From positions 1-64,000 of the forward strand of contig NZ_CANNGP010000024.1 in the NCBI RefSeq assembly GCF_947504105.1: a stretch of DNA of 64,000 nt, read 5' to 3'. The position numbers were made by a program, and so were the translations under genes. The notes below the pieces were generated by a model. The model was not told the origin of the DNA and searched no databases. It was given only the letters and a program-made list of their open reading frames with translations. This document shows positions 1 to 7,602 of the stretch, in pieces (the stretch's first letter is position 1; each line of letters opens with the position of its first letter). The stretch comes from an uncultured Tateyamaria sp. (GTDB lineage: Bacteria > Pseudomonadota > Alphaproteobacteria > Rhodobacterales > Rhodobacteraceae).

Positions 1-166
1 TGGGTACAAAAACCCGTTCGCCGGCTTGCGCGTGCTGTTCAGCGACGCCAAGACCCGGCGTTGGCTTGCGCCAACCGGATGGTTGGTTGATGTTAGACAT
101 ACCTTCACAGTTCTGAGGCATGCCTGTCTCAGGTGCTCCCCACGGAGCCTCGTCGAAGTTTTCCAT
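1..166 (-). CDS. repC: Probable RepC replication initiator, 5' end only
   Basis: A leftward reading frame opens with ATG at 166 and stays open for 55 codons to the window edge. The N-terminal part contains a Gly-Trp-Arg-Lys-Pro-Thr-Pro stretch followed by an Ala/Gln-rich segment, which I associate with the start of RepC-type initiators of alphaproteobacterial repABC plasmids. It lies downstream of repA-repB on the same strand after a gap of about 180 bases, as expected for repC. RepC would bind the origin inside its own gene and start replication. Internal ATGs at 121 and 100 are alternative starts, and no start has a clear ribosome binding site. With only 55 residues visible, another replication protein cannot be excluded. 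Confidence 0.55.
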   Translation of the reverse strand, partial: MENFDEAPWGAPETGMPQNCEGMSNINQPSGWRKPTPGLGVAEQHAQAGERVFVP

Positions 167-215
167 TGTTTTGTCAGCCGACAAAGAGATCCCTGTCGCT
201 CAAGAGCGTTTTTTC

Positions 216-244
216 TTGTTCGGTGATTCGGGGACTGCTAGACT
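216..244 (+). promoter_or_regulatory. Candidate promoter for the repB-repC counter-transcribed RNA
   Basis: TTGTTC (216-221) and TAGACT (239-244) are separated by exactly 17 bases, a sigma70-like arrangement reading rightward, against repABC. It lies just upstream of the hairpin-T run at 283-315. The hexamers match the consensus only at 3 of 6 and 4 of 6 positions. Confidence 0.4.
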
Positions 245-250
245 CTAGGT

Positions 251-315
251 GTCAAATCTAAGAGTTGCGTTCTGCGCAGCAGCCCTCAAAGCCTCGGTTT
301 TGGGGGTTTTTCTTT
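251..315 (+). ncRNA. Candidate ctRNA (antisense regulator of repC)
   Basis: In repABC plasmids a small antisense RNA is encoded between repB and repC on the opposite strand and represses repC. Here the repB-repC gap has a rightward promoter-like pair ending at 244. A strong hairpin follows, with stem CCCTCAAA (283-290), an 8-base loop and TTTGGGGG (299-306), one T-G pair, then a run of five T. The predicted transcript is about 65 nucleotides, in the range known for these RNAs. Position, strand and terminator fit; transcription is inferred. Confidence 0.5.
283..315 (+). terminator. Intrinsic terminator of the candidate ctRNA
   Basis: An 8-bp stem with one wobble pair and an 8-base loop is followed by TTTTTC. 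It reads rightward, away from repC and towards the repB 3' end. Confidence 0.5.
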
Positions 316-342
316 GTTCGCCTTTCTCCTTTCTGCTCATCC

Positions 343-1311
343 TCAGTTTTCATCCGACCGGTTTACAGCTGTAAACTCCGCGTAGGAATTCTTGATTATT
401 TCGGCCAAATTCTCATCCAACCATTCTGCGAACCCGGCATTTGCGCCCGACTTTTTCACCGACATGGACACGGAACTGCGGCCGGTCTTGATCGTTACGC
501 CGTCCACGGGCGAAACCTCGCTGGAACCCCTCCATTGACGGGTCCCACGCTTGGTGGCTTCCTTGATCAACATGTCCAAGCGATCGTCGGAGCTCACCCC
601 GGATCCGAGTTTCTCGAGGAACGTCACTGCCGCTTGCTGAGTCAGCTTTCCTGCAAGGAGAATCTCTGCAAGCGCCGTCCATTTTGGCCGTCCAGACTTG
701 GGTGCAGACCCCACGAGATCCCCAACTTTTGCCGGGACATTTTGGGTAACCTTTGCCAGGTGTGACAGGCCCGACTTGGACAGGTTTAAGACCTGCTTTG
801 CCGTTGCGCTATCATGCCCAGCTTCAAGAATGGCCTCGGCGAACCGAGCCTTTTCGTAAAACGAGAGATTGCGGCGCACGGCATTCTCCAGCCCCTTGGC
901 TAAGAGCGCGGTCGCATCATCGAGGTCCTGGACATTCGCTCGTACCTTGATGCCAAGCTCGCAGCAGGCTTTCAGACGACGGCGGCCGTAAATCGCCTCG
1001 AAACGGCCTTCCGTTTTCGAACGCCGCACTAAGATCGGAACCTGTTGGCCGCCTTCCCGGATGCTGTTTTTCAATGCCTCGAAGCTCTCATCATCATCCC
1101 CGGGGTTTACAGCTGTAAACTCGTCCAGCCGATCGGATGGCCCCCAGTCATCAACAAGGTCAGGGTCAATTTCGCGTATGGCCGCGAGCGACCCTTGCAG
1201 CGCTCCCAACGCGGGCGCGCTTGTTTTCGCGACCTTGTCGGTCGGCTTCGCACCGGAACGGGCAATCGTGCTCGCGATTCCAGACATCTCTTGCAGTGAT
1301 TTCCTGGCCAT
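343..1311 (-). CDS. repB: RepB (ParB-family) plasmid partition protein
   Basis: RepB binds parS and, with the RepA ATPase, segregates plasmid copies. The protein of about 322 residues has the ParB/RepB/Spo0J N-terminal domain: a YGRRRL arginine patch, then an ENAVRRNLSFYEKARFA segment equivalent to the ENxxRxxLSxxE motif. A helix-turn-helix region (LNLSKSGLSHLAKV) follows. I place the start at ATG 1311, which overlaps the repA stop as TAATG and has GGGGA about 9 bases upstream; an ATG at 1326 is also open. The tight overlap indicates translational coupling to repA. Unusually, two of the plasmid's parS palindromes lie inside this gene, and each encodes the peptide Phe-Thr-Ala-Val-Asn. Confidence 0.9.
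   Translation of the reverse strand: MARKSLQEMSGIASTIARSGAKPTDKVAKTSAPALGALQGSLAAIREIDPDLVDDWGPSDRLDEFTAVNPGDDDESFEALKNSIREGGQQVPILVRRSKTEGRFEAIYGRRRLKACCELGIKVRANVQDLDDATALLAKGLENAVRRNLSFYEKARFAEAILEAGHDSATAKQVLNLSKSGLSHLAKVTQNVPAKVGDLVGSAPKSGRPKWTALAEILLAGKLTQQAAVTFLEKLGSGVSSDDRLDMLIKEATKRGTRQWRGSSEVSPVDGVTIKTGRSSVSMSVKKSGANAGFAEWLDENLAEIIKNSYAEFTAVNRSDEN
361..376. promoter_or_regulatory. parS site 1 (within the repB 3' end)
   Basis: GTTTACAGCTGTAAAC is a perfect 16-bp palindrome. It matches the repABC parS consensus GTTNNCNGCNGNNAAC and is identical in its core to the sites at 1105 and 2644. Confidence 0.85.
1105..1120. promoter_or_regulatory. parS site 2 (inside repB)
   Basis: A second exact GTTTACAGCTGTAAAC palindrome lies within the repB coding region near codon 65. 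Confidence 0.85.
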
Positions 1312-2495
1312 TAAGTGCGTCCCCATGCTTGGTGGATCATACGCTCAACCTCGTTGCCAACGGCATCCATTGATCCCTTTGCACGATCATAGGTCGCGCG
1401 GGTCATCTCGGACCGAACGACCTCGTAAATCGACTGCTTGAGCATAGTGGCATCGCTGATCGCCGTGCTCTTAAGCGCGGTGGCCGAAATGACCCTTTCT
1501 TGAAATAGCGCGCGCATAAAGGAGGTGAGCTGCTGCGAGGGTACGTCCGTGGGTTCGTCCCGCGTAACGAGGAACTTGAAGTGATCATACTGCAAGGACG
1601 CACCCGCGTCTTCGATAACGCCCATGTAGGCACCCGCAAGTTCCAGGAACTGCGCGGTGGACGACACGTCCAACATCGATGGCGTGAGCGGCACGACCAG
1701 CGAACTCGCCGCCGCCATGCCCGCGATCGTGAGGAACCCGAGCTGGGGAGGGCTGTCCATCAGGACCAGGTCGAAATTTCCTTCAACCTGTGCAAGCGCA
1801 TTGCAAATACGCGTGAAGAACGGCTGGTCGGGGTTCGAGTGAACGGCTGATTCTGTTTCGAACTCGGAGAGGATCAGCCGCGATGGTGCAATGGACAGAC
1901 CCGGGAAATAGGTTTCCTCCACGATTTCCGCCATATCCACGGGATCGTCGTAACGGATCGCATCGTAGATCGTGAGCCCATCGAACTCGATCTCCGGGCT
2001 GATCCCGCACATCGAAGTAAGTGAACCCTGCGGGTCGAGGTCCACAACAAGTACCCGGTAGCCGCGAAGCGCGAAGTAATGGGCAAGGTGTATGGTCGTG
2101 GTGCTCTTGCTCGATCCACCCTTGAAGTTCATGAGCTGCCAGACTTGCAGCTTTTCTCCCGGAGATCGCCGGGGCACGTAGCGGCCCTTCGTACGCGACG
2201 ATCGCTCGAGAATGTCACGCGCATTCCAGATTTCCTGGGCGGAGTAGTAGCGACGGCCGGCACGGATTTCGATTGGCTCGGGCACCGTGCCCTCGGCGTG
2301 TACCTTGCGCATGAATTGGCCGGAGACACCAAGCAACTCGGCCACCTCGGGAGCTGCAAAGCTACGCAGGGACTTGGTATTGTCAGGCGCGAACGCCGCG
2401 AGCAAGTGCTCCCTTATCGCGGCGTTCAACCGTTCCGAAATCTCGGTTGCGAGGGTTGATGGCCTTTCGGTATCAAGTGGTGTCACGGGAATCAT
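1311..2495 (-). CDS. repA: RepA (ParA-family) plasmid partition ATPase
   Basis: RepA is the Walker-type ATPase of the repABC segregation system and usually also represses its own operon. The protein of about 394 residues has an N-terminal winged-helix segment (EVAELLGVSGQFMRKVH, roughly residues 50-70) typical of the plasmid RepA subgroup. A deviant Walker A (KGGSSKSTTT, about residue 125) and a DLDPQGSLT switch motif follow. I prefer ATG 2495, with GGGG a few bases upstream, over an in-frame GTG at 2537 that would add 14 residues. repB follows with a TAATG overlap. The end of the window holds a second, related RepA start. Confidence 0.92.
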   Translation of the reverse strand: MIPVTPLDTERPSTLATEISERLNAAIREHLLAAFAPDNTKSLRSFAAPEVAELLGVSGQFMRKVHAEGTVPEPIEIRAGRRYYSAQEIWNARDILERSSRTKGRYVPRRSPGEKLQVWQLMNFKGGSSKSTTTIHLAHYFALRGYRVLVVDLDPQGSLTSMCGISPEIEFDGLTIYDAIRYDDPVDMAEIVEETYFPGLSIAPSRLILSEFETESAVHSNPDQPFFTRICNALAQVEGNFDLVLMDSPPQLGFLTIAGMAAASSLVVPLTPSMLDVSSTAQFLELAGAYMGVIEDAGASLQYDHFKFLVTRDEPTDVPSQQLTSFMRALFQERVISATALKSTAISDATMLKQSIYEVVRSEMTRATYDRAKGSMDAVGNEVERMIHQAWGRT

Positions 2496-2639
2496 GTGGT
2501 TGCCCCAAATTCTAAAATGTAGCCTTTTTCGCGCCACTTAGGAACAAGTGGTGTGATTCACCCGATTAAGTCAAGATTTTTTGCTTATTTAGTGTCTAGT
2601 TAGGCAGGAACAGACTACATTCACGCCCCAACTAACCAT

Positions 2640-2663
2640 GTGGGTTTACAGCTGTAAACCCAC
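2640..2663. promoter_or_regulatory. parS site 3, extended 24-bp palindrome upstream of repA
   Basis: The core GTTTACAGCTGTAAAC (2644-2659) is extended by four matching bases on each side into a 24-bp perfect palindrome. It lies about 145 bases upstream of the preferred repA start, a usual place for a repABC parS. Confidence 0.88.
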
Positions 2664-2696
2664 CGCCGGGACCAAGCGCCCCGCAGGAGGTCATGG

Positions 2697-2960
2697 TCAG
2701 GTTTCCTTCGGCGCCCACGGAATCATGGCTTGCTGCGAGTCATTGTCCTGATAAGCGAGATTGGGGTTGAAGCGGTAGTCACAGATCGTCATCGTTAACT
2801 AGTCGGTGCCGGTGTCACGGTTCTGCTTCTTCCAGATACCGGCGCATTGAACCAGGCGGCCGCGTGGCGAGCGGCCGAGAACGTGGTGCGTGAGGGCTAT
2901 CGGATTATCGCTTGCAATCGGCTCGACGGTTATGTCGATTTCCGAGGTCAGGATGGAGAT
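2697..2960 (-). pseudogene. DUF736-like gene remnant with an in-frame stop
   Basis: Reading leftward gives a protein-like segment (residues such as GRSPRGRLVQ and GIWKKQNRDTGTD), one TAG at 2799-2801, then LTMTICDYRFNPNL continuing in the same frame to TGA at 2697. This resembles small plasmid proteins of the DUF736 type, which carry a conserved G-x-W-K-K followed by a D-Y pair. Here the expected Tyr codon is TAG, so one base change appears to have broken the gene. The N-terminal part upstream of about 2960 is degenerate and has no clear start. The family call is from memory of the pattern. Confidence 0.45.
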
Positions 2961-3329
2961 CGAACCGACACCATTGGCGGACTCGATACCGGCACCTGCG
3001 AATTTAGTACAGTTGGCGGTAATTGCTGCGCTCCTTCATCTGGTGTTGCAATGATGGTCAAAGTGCACGGGCCTAAGACCTAGGTACACCGAAGGCGCAT
3101 CGAAGCTCAGAAGGGCAGGGGGCCTGAACTATGTTCTGCACGGAATGACGCGACAGGGCAGGGAACAATTCCGGCAACTGACCTTCGTGTTCGGGACAGC
3201 CCCTGCGACCAGCATGTCATGCAACGCTATGTGAAGAATAGTGGCCCCATCTAGCGGCAAAGGCGAGGACGGCATATGAAAGCCGGCGAATAACTCTTGC
3301 CTGTACGCCCATCTCCGAAAACCGACATT

Positions 3330-3376
3330 GATAGGGCATAGCTAGATGGCAACAATGCGGACTTTTTTGCCCTATC
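3330..3376. repeat. Inverted repeat GATAGGGCA / TGCCCTATC
   Basis: Nine-base perfect inverted arms lie at 3330-3338 and 3368-3376, with a 29-base spacer that includes a T run. They sit just beyond the 3' end of the HxlR-type gene. On that gene's strand this could be a weak transcription stop. Nothing else supportable was seen between about 2960 and 3426. Confidence 0.35.
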
Positions 3377-3426
3377 CCATCAGACGTTGAATGTCTGCTT
3401 GCAAACATGGGCGGCCGTTGCACCTG

Positions 3427-4146
3427 CTAGCTTGTGAGCACAAGATCGTTGATCTGAGCGATATCATCGGCATGAGAGTGCATGCTGAACTTCAGCCACC
3501 TCTGGAACGTCTTGATGAACCTTTGATCGCCACTCATGAAGAACTTCTCATCGACCACGGCGCTTTCGAAAGACCTGCGAGCCAAGTAGAAGCTCGTCAT
3601 GACAGCGACTTCGGTTTCGATGTAGAGGTCGACGTCAAAACCGGGATCACTCGCGCATAGCTCGACGGTCTCGCCGGGCTTGGTGATCAGCCAATATGTC
3701 GATGCCGGGGATGTCACATCAGAGAAATTTAACCGCATTACGTTTTGCTTGGCCGGTAGTTCGTCAAGATCGATCTGGCGACGCACGTTCCACATCAGCA
3801 AATCTGCATCCCGGTCCGCCAGCGCGATCTCGGCCTTGATGTGATGCTGCGCCCATTTCGCCAGGCCTGCCAAAATTGAATCCAGTTCCGCCGCTTTCTC
3901 CGTTCGGAGATAGTCGATGTTGCCGGTCGCCTGATCTTCTACGCGCTGCAGAATTCCGTTCTCTTGCAGCTCTTTCAACCACTTTGTTAGCAGCGTGGGC
4001 GAAATCCCCGGAAGCCCGCGCCTTATCTCATTGAAGCGCGTTGAACCGCCCCAAAGCTCGCCCAAGATTTGGATTATCCAGCGCGGCATGAGAATGTCGC
4101 ATGCCTTCGAGGTGGGGCAAAAGAGGCCATAGGGTTTGGTTGTCAT
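3427..4146 (-). CDS. HxlR-family winged-helix regulator with C-terminal SCP2-like domain
   Basis: The first 95 residues match the HxlR/MarR-like winged helix: a CPTSKACDIL start, then GELWGGSTRFNEIRRGLPGISPTLLTKWLKEL with a recognition helix, then a wing. The remaining 140 residues form an alpha/beta domain resembling sterol-carrier-type domains seen in some HxlR proteins. It probably acts as a cytoplasmic transcriptional regulator. It is divergent from the DUF1127 gene at 4325, so the 180-base gap between them is a likely operator region. ATG 4146 is preceded by GGAGC. The inducer is unknown. Confidence 0.8.
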   Translation of the reverse strand: MTTKPYGLFCPTSKACDILMPRWIIQILGELWGGSTRFNEIRRGLPGISPTLLTKWLKELQENGILQRVEDQATGNIDYLRTEKAAELDSILAGLAKWAQHHIKAEIALADRDADLLMWNVRRQIDLDELPAKQNVMRLNFSDVTSPASTYWLITKPGETVELCASDPGFDVDLYIETEVAVMTSFYLARRSFESAVVDEKFFMSGDQRFIKTFQRWLKFSMHSHADDIAQINDLVLTS

Positions 4147-4324
4147 ATTCCAAAGCTCCAGCGCAGCGAGCGCGTGATCCCTGTAGCTTACCCGCGCAAC
4201 GCAATTTCAGGCTGGTACACTTTCTGTATCGGGGTCGGTCCAGTTTCTACACTGCCCGGTGACGGCGGGGGCATGCGAGGTTGATTGCATCAGAACAACG
4301 AACACCAACCCAAGGAGAAATCAG

Positions 4325-4588
4325 ATGACCTTCATTTCGCACACCGCACCGCTGAACCAGACCCGGATGACCGAGACGTTTGCAGGGTTGGTTGAGGCCG
4401 CCGCAGCAATGGTTCGCAAGTTCATTGATCGCCAGATAATGAAAGCAAGCCTCAAAAAGCTGTCCGACAAGCATCTGCGTGACATCGAGCTGACCCGGAA
4501 CGATGCATCCTCCATCGCCCACATGCCGCTGCCTTCCAACGGCGCGCTCGCATTGTCGGACATCGGCAAAACCCGGGCTGGCAATTGA
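4325..4588 (+). CDS. DUF1127 (YjiS-like) small protein
   Basis: This 87-residue protein has a basic helix followed by LKKLSDKHLRDIELTRND, the conserved C-terminal pattern of DUF1127 proteins. These are common in Rhodobacteraceae; several are small RNA- or protein-binding regulators, but a role for this one is not known. The ATG at 4325 is preceded by AAGGAG. A longer frame reaching back to 4259 lacks this signal. The next gene starts about 100 bases downstream on the same strand. Confidence 0.8.
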   Translation: MTFISHTAPLNQTRMTETFAGLVEAAAAMVRKFIDRQIMKASLKKLSDKHLRDIELTRNDASSIAHMPLPSNGALALSDIGKTRAGN

Positions 4589-4691
4589 TAAAACTGTTCC
4601 AGCATTCAATGGCGGCCGTGTTGGTCGCGATCTGGCCATCGAGACCCAACACGGTCCTTTTGACTATCAGCTAACTATCGAAGGCATAACC

Positions 4692-5240
4692 ATGGCGACA
4701 GGAAAGAAACTCAACGGAACACTTCGGAAATTTATTGAAAAGCAGCCCGTCTTTTTCGTGGCGACAGCGGATACGACCGGGCGTGTGAATGTCTCCCCCA
4801 AGGGAATGGACACGCTCAGGATCGAGGACGACAACCGGATTGTCTGGCTCAACCTGTCTGGCAGTGGCAACGAGACCGCTGCCCATGTGCAAGCGACTGG
4901 AGGCATGACCCTCATGTTTTGCGCATTCGAGGGCAATCCCATGATCCTGCGCGTCTACGGCCAGGCGAAAACCTATCATCCGCGCGATGCGGAATGGGGT
5001 TCACTGGTTTCCAAATTCGCCAAGATGGGCGGAAGCCGCCAAATCTTCGACCTGGATATCGACCTTGTTCAGACGTCCTGCGGCACGGGCGTGCCAGAGA
5101 TGGACCTGCGCCGATCACGCGGCGAAGAAGATCTTGAACCTTACTATGACAGGTTGAGGCCTGATGGCGTAACAGAATACTGGCAACGCAAGAATGTCGA
5201 AACGATTGACGGCCGACCCACCGACATTTTCGAAGACTGA
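4692..5240 (+). CDS. Pyridoxamine 5'-phosphate oxidase-fold flavin-binding protein
   Basis: The 182-residue protein begins with a helix and FFVATADTTGRVNVSPKG, the FMN-binding strand pattern of the general PNPOx-like split barrel. IVWLNLSGSGNETAAHV and MTLMFCAFEGNP strands follow. Such proteins are usually cytoplasmic flavin or F420 enzymes of unknown substrate. ATG 4692 is chosen because the homology begins there and GAAGG lies upstream; the open frame extends back to 4503 without similarity. It may be co-transcribed with the DUF1127 gene. Confidence 0.8.
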   Translation: MATGKKLNGTLRKFIEKQPVFFVATADTTGRVNVSPKGMDTLRIEDDNRIVWLNLSGSGNETAAHVQATGGMTLMFCAFEGNPMILRVYGQAKTYHPRDAEWGSLVSKFAKMGGSRQIFDLDIDLVQTSCGTGVPEMDLRRSRGEEDLEPYYDRLRPDGVTEYWQRKNVETIDGRPTDIFED

Positions 5241-5322
5241 CAGTGCCAGCTTTGTAACGGCAACCGGGAGGAACCGAACAACGAGCATTCTGAACACAGG
5301 CTTTGACACAAAGCCTATCGAG

Positions 5323-5460
5323 ATGGTGCCGATGTGGCAGGTCGCGTTCCTTGCCCCGGATGAGGACGTAGACCGTGTCTTCGATGCGTCGCCGAAGTTG
5401 CACCACTGGTCTATGGAGCGACTGACCGCTGAGCAGCCTAAGTCTTTAGGCAGCCCATAA
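5323..5460 (+). pseudogene. Possible gene fragment, conserved-looking short reading frame
   Basis: Within a frame open from 5194 to 5460, the stretch around MWQVAFLAPDEDVDRVFDA looks like the start of a small conserved protein but ends after about 30 further residues. There is no good ribosome binding site, and the frame overlaps the preceding gene if read from its first start. It is probably a truncated remnant, and the family was not recognised. Confidence 0.25.
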
Positions 5461-5493
5461 ATAACCCTGTAAATCTTCCATTAGATGGCATAA

Positions 5494-6678
5494 ATGCGAG
5501 GTATGATCACGCGAAATCACCTAAATCGGATCAACGAAGCCTTAGCCACCCAAGCGGGGGTCGTGCTTCTGGGACCTCGTCAGGTCGGTAAGACCACACT
5601 TGCGCAAGACATCGCAGATGCCCGCGATGCCATTTATCTCGATATGGAGCGTCAGTCGGACCGACAAGTTCTCGAAGAGCCGGATCTTTATCTCGATGAA
5701 CAAGTCGGCAAGCTCGTGGTCATCGATGAGGTTCAACTGATACCCGGGCTTTTTGGAGCTTTACGCGGTCAGATCGACAGGCGGCGTAGAACGGGATATC
5801 GCACAGGGCAATTCTTGCTCTTGGGCTCAGCCTCGAACACGCTCTTGCAGCAAAGCGCGGAATCCCTGGCTGGGCGGGTCAGCTATCATGAACTCACTCC
5901 GTTCACATTGGACGAGGTAGGCGAGGAAACCTTACCCGGGCTCTGGCTACGTGGCGGATTTCCAGACAGTTTTTTGGCGACATCAGATAGAACCAGCATG
6001 ACTTGGCGCGAGGACTTCATCCGTACCTATCTGGAGCGTGACATCCCAAGCTTTGGTTTACGTATTCCAGCAGAAACGCTGCGGCGGTTCTGGACGATGT
6101 TGGCACATGAGCAGAGTGGTTTGCTGAACGCTGCGAAGCTGGCTGCAGGACTGGGTGTTTCCGGGCAAAGCGTCGCCCGCTATCTTGATCTGATGGTGGA
6201 TCTGATGCTGGTCCGACGTTTGCCGTCTTGGCATGCGAATGCCGGCAAACGATTGGTCAAATCACCCAAGGTCTATATCCGTGATGCGGGTCTAACACAC
6301 GCTCTTTTGGGCATTGAGACCATGGAAGCACTGTTGGGCCACCCTGTAGTCGGCGGTTCATGGGAAGGTTTCTGTATAGAAAACCTGATCGCCGCAGCAC
6401 CGCGTGGGAGCGAAGCAAGCTTCTACCGTTCCTCCGCCGGAGCAGAGATAGATCTGATCCTGAAGCTCCCCGCAGATGTGATCTGGGCCATTGAGATCAA
6501 ACGTACGACCAGCCCAAAAGTCACACGCGGTTTCCATATCGCCGCCGAGGAATTGAATGCTGCAGAACGACTTCTGGTCTATGCATCTGACCGCGAAGTG
6601 CCGGGGCAGGGGGGTGTCCGTGCGATGCCTTTAGCTGCGGCTATCAAACGCTTGCAGGCTCAAGGAGATGGGAAGTAG
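5494..6678 (+). CDS. AAA-type ATPase with DUF4143 domain
   Basis: This 394-residue protein has a Walker A (GPRQVGKTTLA, about residues 27-37) and Walker B (LVVIDEVQLIP, about 74-84). A LLGSAS sensor, winged-helix region and C-terminal DUF4143 follow. The C-terminus carries a PD-(D/E)XK-like pattern (GAEIDLIL, then WAIEIKRT). The family is widespread and horizontally mobile, with unclear function; some members are discussed as toxin or defence-associated ATPases. A second ATG at 5503 is an alternative start. The 3' end overlaps the convergent YdcF-like gene by 19 bases. Confidence 0.85.
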   Translation: MRGMITRNHLNRINEALATQAGVVLLGPRQVGKTTLAQDIADARDAIYLDMERQSDRQVLEEPDLYLDEQVGKLVVIDEVQLIPGLFGALRGQIDRRRRTGYRTGQFLLLGSASNTLLQQSAESLAGRVSYHELTPFTLDEVGEETLPGLWLRGGFPDSFLATSDRTSMTWREDFIRTYLERDIPSFGLRIPAETLRRFWTMLAHEQSGLLNAAKLAAGLGVSGQSVARYLDLMVDLMLVRRLPSWHANAGKRLVKSPKVYIRDAGLTHALLGIETMEALLGHPVVGGSWEGFCIENLIAAAPRGSEASFYRSSAGAEIDLILKLPADVIWAIEIKRTTSPKVTRGFHIAAEELNAAERLLVYASDREVPGQGGVRAMPLAAAIKRLQAQGDGK

Positions 6679-7442
6679 GCGCTGATGTGCCCCTGATACC
6701 AATAGAGCGTGAGCCCTCTCCATTCCTTGACTGCCGCGTCTGTCATTCTCAGCCCGTCCGTCAGAGGATAAGTGTAGAGCGGGTCGAAAGGTGGAATCCA
6801 CCGGAAGTCGACCGGGTAGGGCAGGGGTTCCATCCCCATGGTCCGAAAGACACCCATCACCCTGGGCATGCGGTGGGCCGAGCTTATGACCCACCAAGTT
6901 TTGTCCTTATCCTCGCCGATCAAGTTGATGGCATTGCGCACACGCTCGACAGTGCTGGTGGAGGAGGGATCGATGGCAATCCGATCCTTGGCAACGCCAA
7001 ATTCCTGAAGGATGCGTTGAATGCCATGGGCAGGACCCAAAGGCGCAGGCAGTGTGCTGCCCGAACTGACGACAATGCGGGCCTGTGGATAGCGCTGTGC
7101 AATTAGTGCCGCGATCGGTACCGCGTCCCCGTTTTCCGTCAACTCCAATATGGCACCGGTGTGTTGGGCGTGTACTTCATTGACGCCACTGCCCACGATT
7201 ACAATGCCATGGGGCGCTGGGGCCGTGTCGATTGATACTGGCGGAAAGCGGGTCACAAGAGGCGCCATCAGCAACTCGCCGGCGGATGTGTAACCAAAGG
7301 TCAAAAGCCCCATCGTGCCGAGCGTGCTACATGACAAGCCCAGCCTTCGCGAGCGCATGAGCATTAGACCCAAACCCAGAACAATCAGGAGGACCAGGAA
7401 GTTCGATGGTGTCGTCAAAAAGACAAGACTGGATCTTAACAT
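6660..7442 (-). CDS. YdcF/SanA/ElyC-family (DUF218) membrane protein
   Basis: The 260-residue protein has two hydrophobic N-terminal segments (about residues 5-30 and 36-55), then the DUF218 domain. That domain shows GIVIVGSGV, ARIVVSSGS and WWVISSAHRMPRVMGVF, the usual conserved strands. DUF218 proteins are inner-membrane proteins tied to envelope or peptidoglycan/lipid-carrier metabolism. It lies downstream of the exosortase gene on the same strand after 160 bases. In this setting a role in polysaccharide or lipid-carrier handling is plausible but inferred. Confidence 0.82.
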   Translation of the reverse strand: MLRSSLVFLTTPSNFLVLLIVLGLGLMLMRSRRLGLSCSTLGTMGLLTFGYTSAGELLMAPLVTRFPPVSIDTAPAPHGIVIVGSGVNEVHAQHTGAILELTENGDAVPIAALIAQRYPQARIVVSSGSTLPAPLGPAHGIQRILQEFGVAKDRIAIDPSSTSTVERVRNAINLIGEDKDKTWWVISSAHRMPRVMGVFRTMGMEPLPYPVDFRWIPPFDPLYTYPLTDGLRMTDAAVKEWRGLTLYWYQGHISAYFPSP

Positions 7443-7602
7443 GGCGTACGCTCCAAATTACTTCGCAGCCGCTAAGCCCTGCAAGAGCGCTGTGGCTGCG
7501 GCAATCGATGCCAAGTGCCCCGTCAGAACATTCGCGATACAAAACCTGGCAAATTGCACGGCTTAGAGCCTTTTGAATACTTCCGACCCGCGTGTGCATG
7601 CT

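Noticed and set aside
2847-3083. Rightward 78-codon frame
   Set aside because: It lies opposite the DUF736-like remnant in the complementary frame and has no features of its own.
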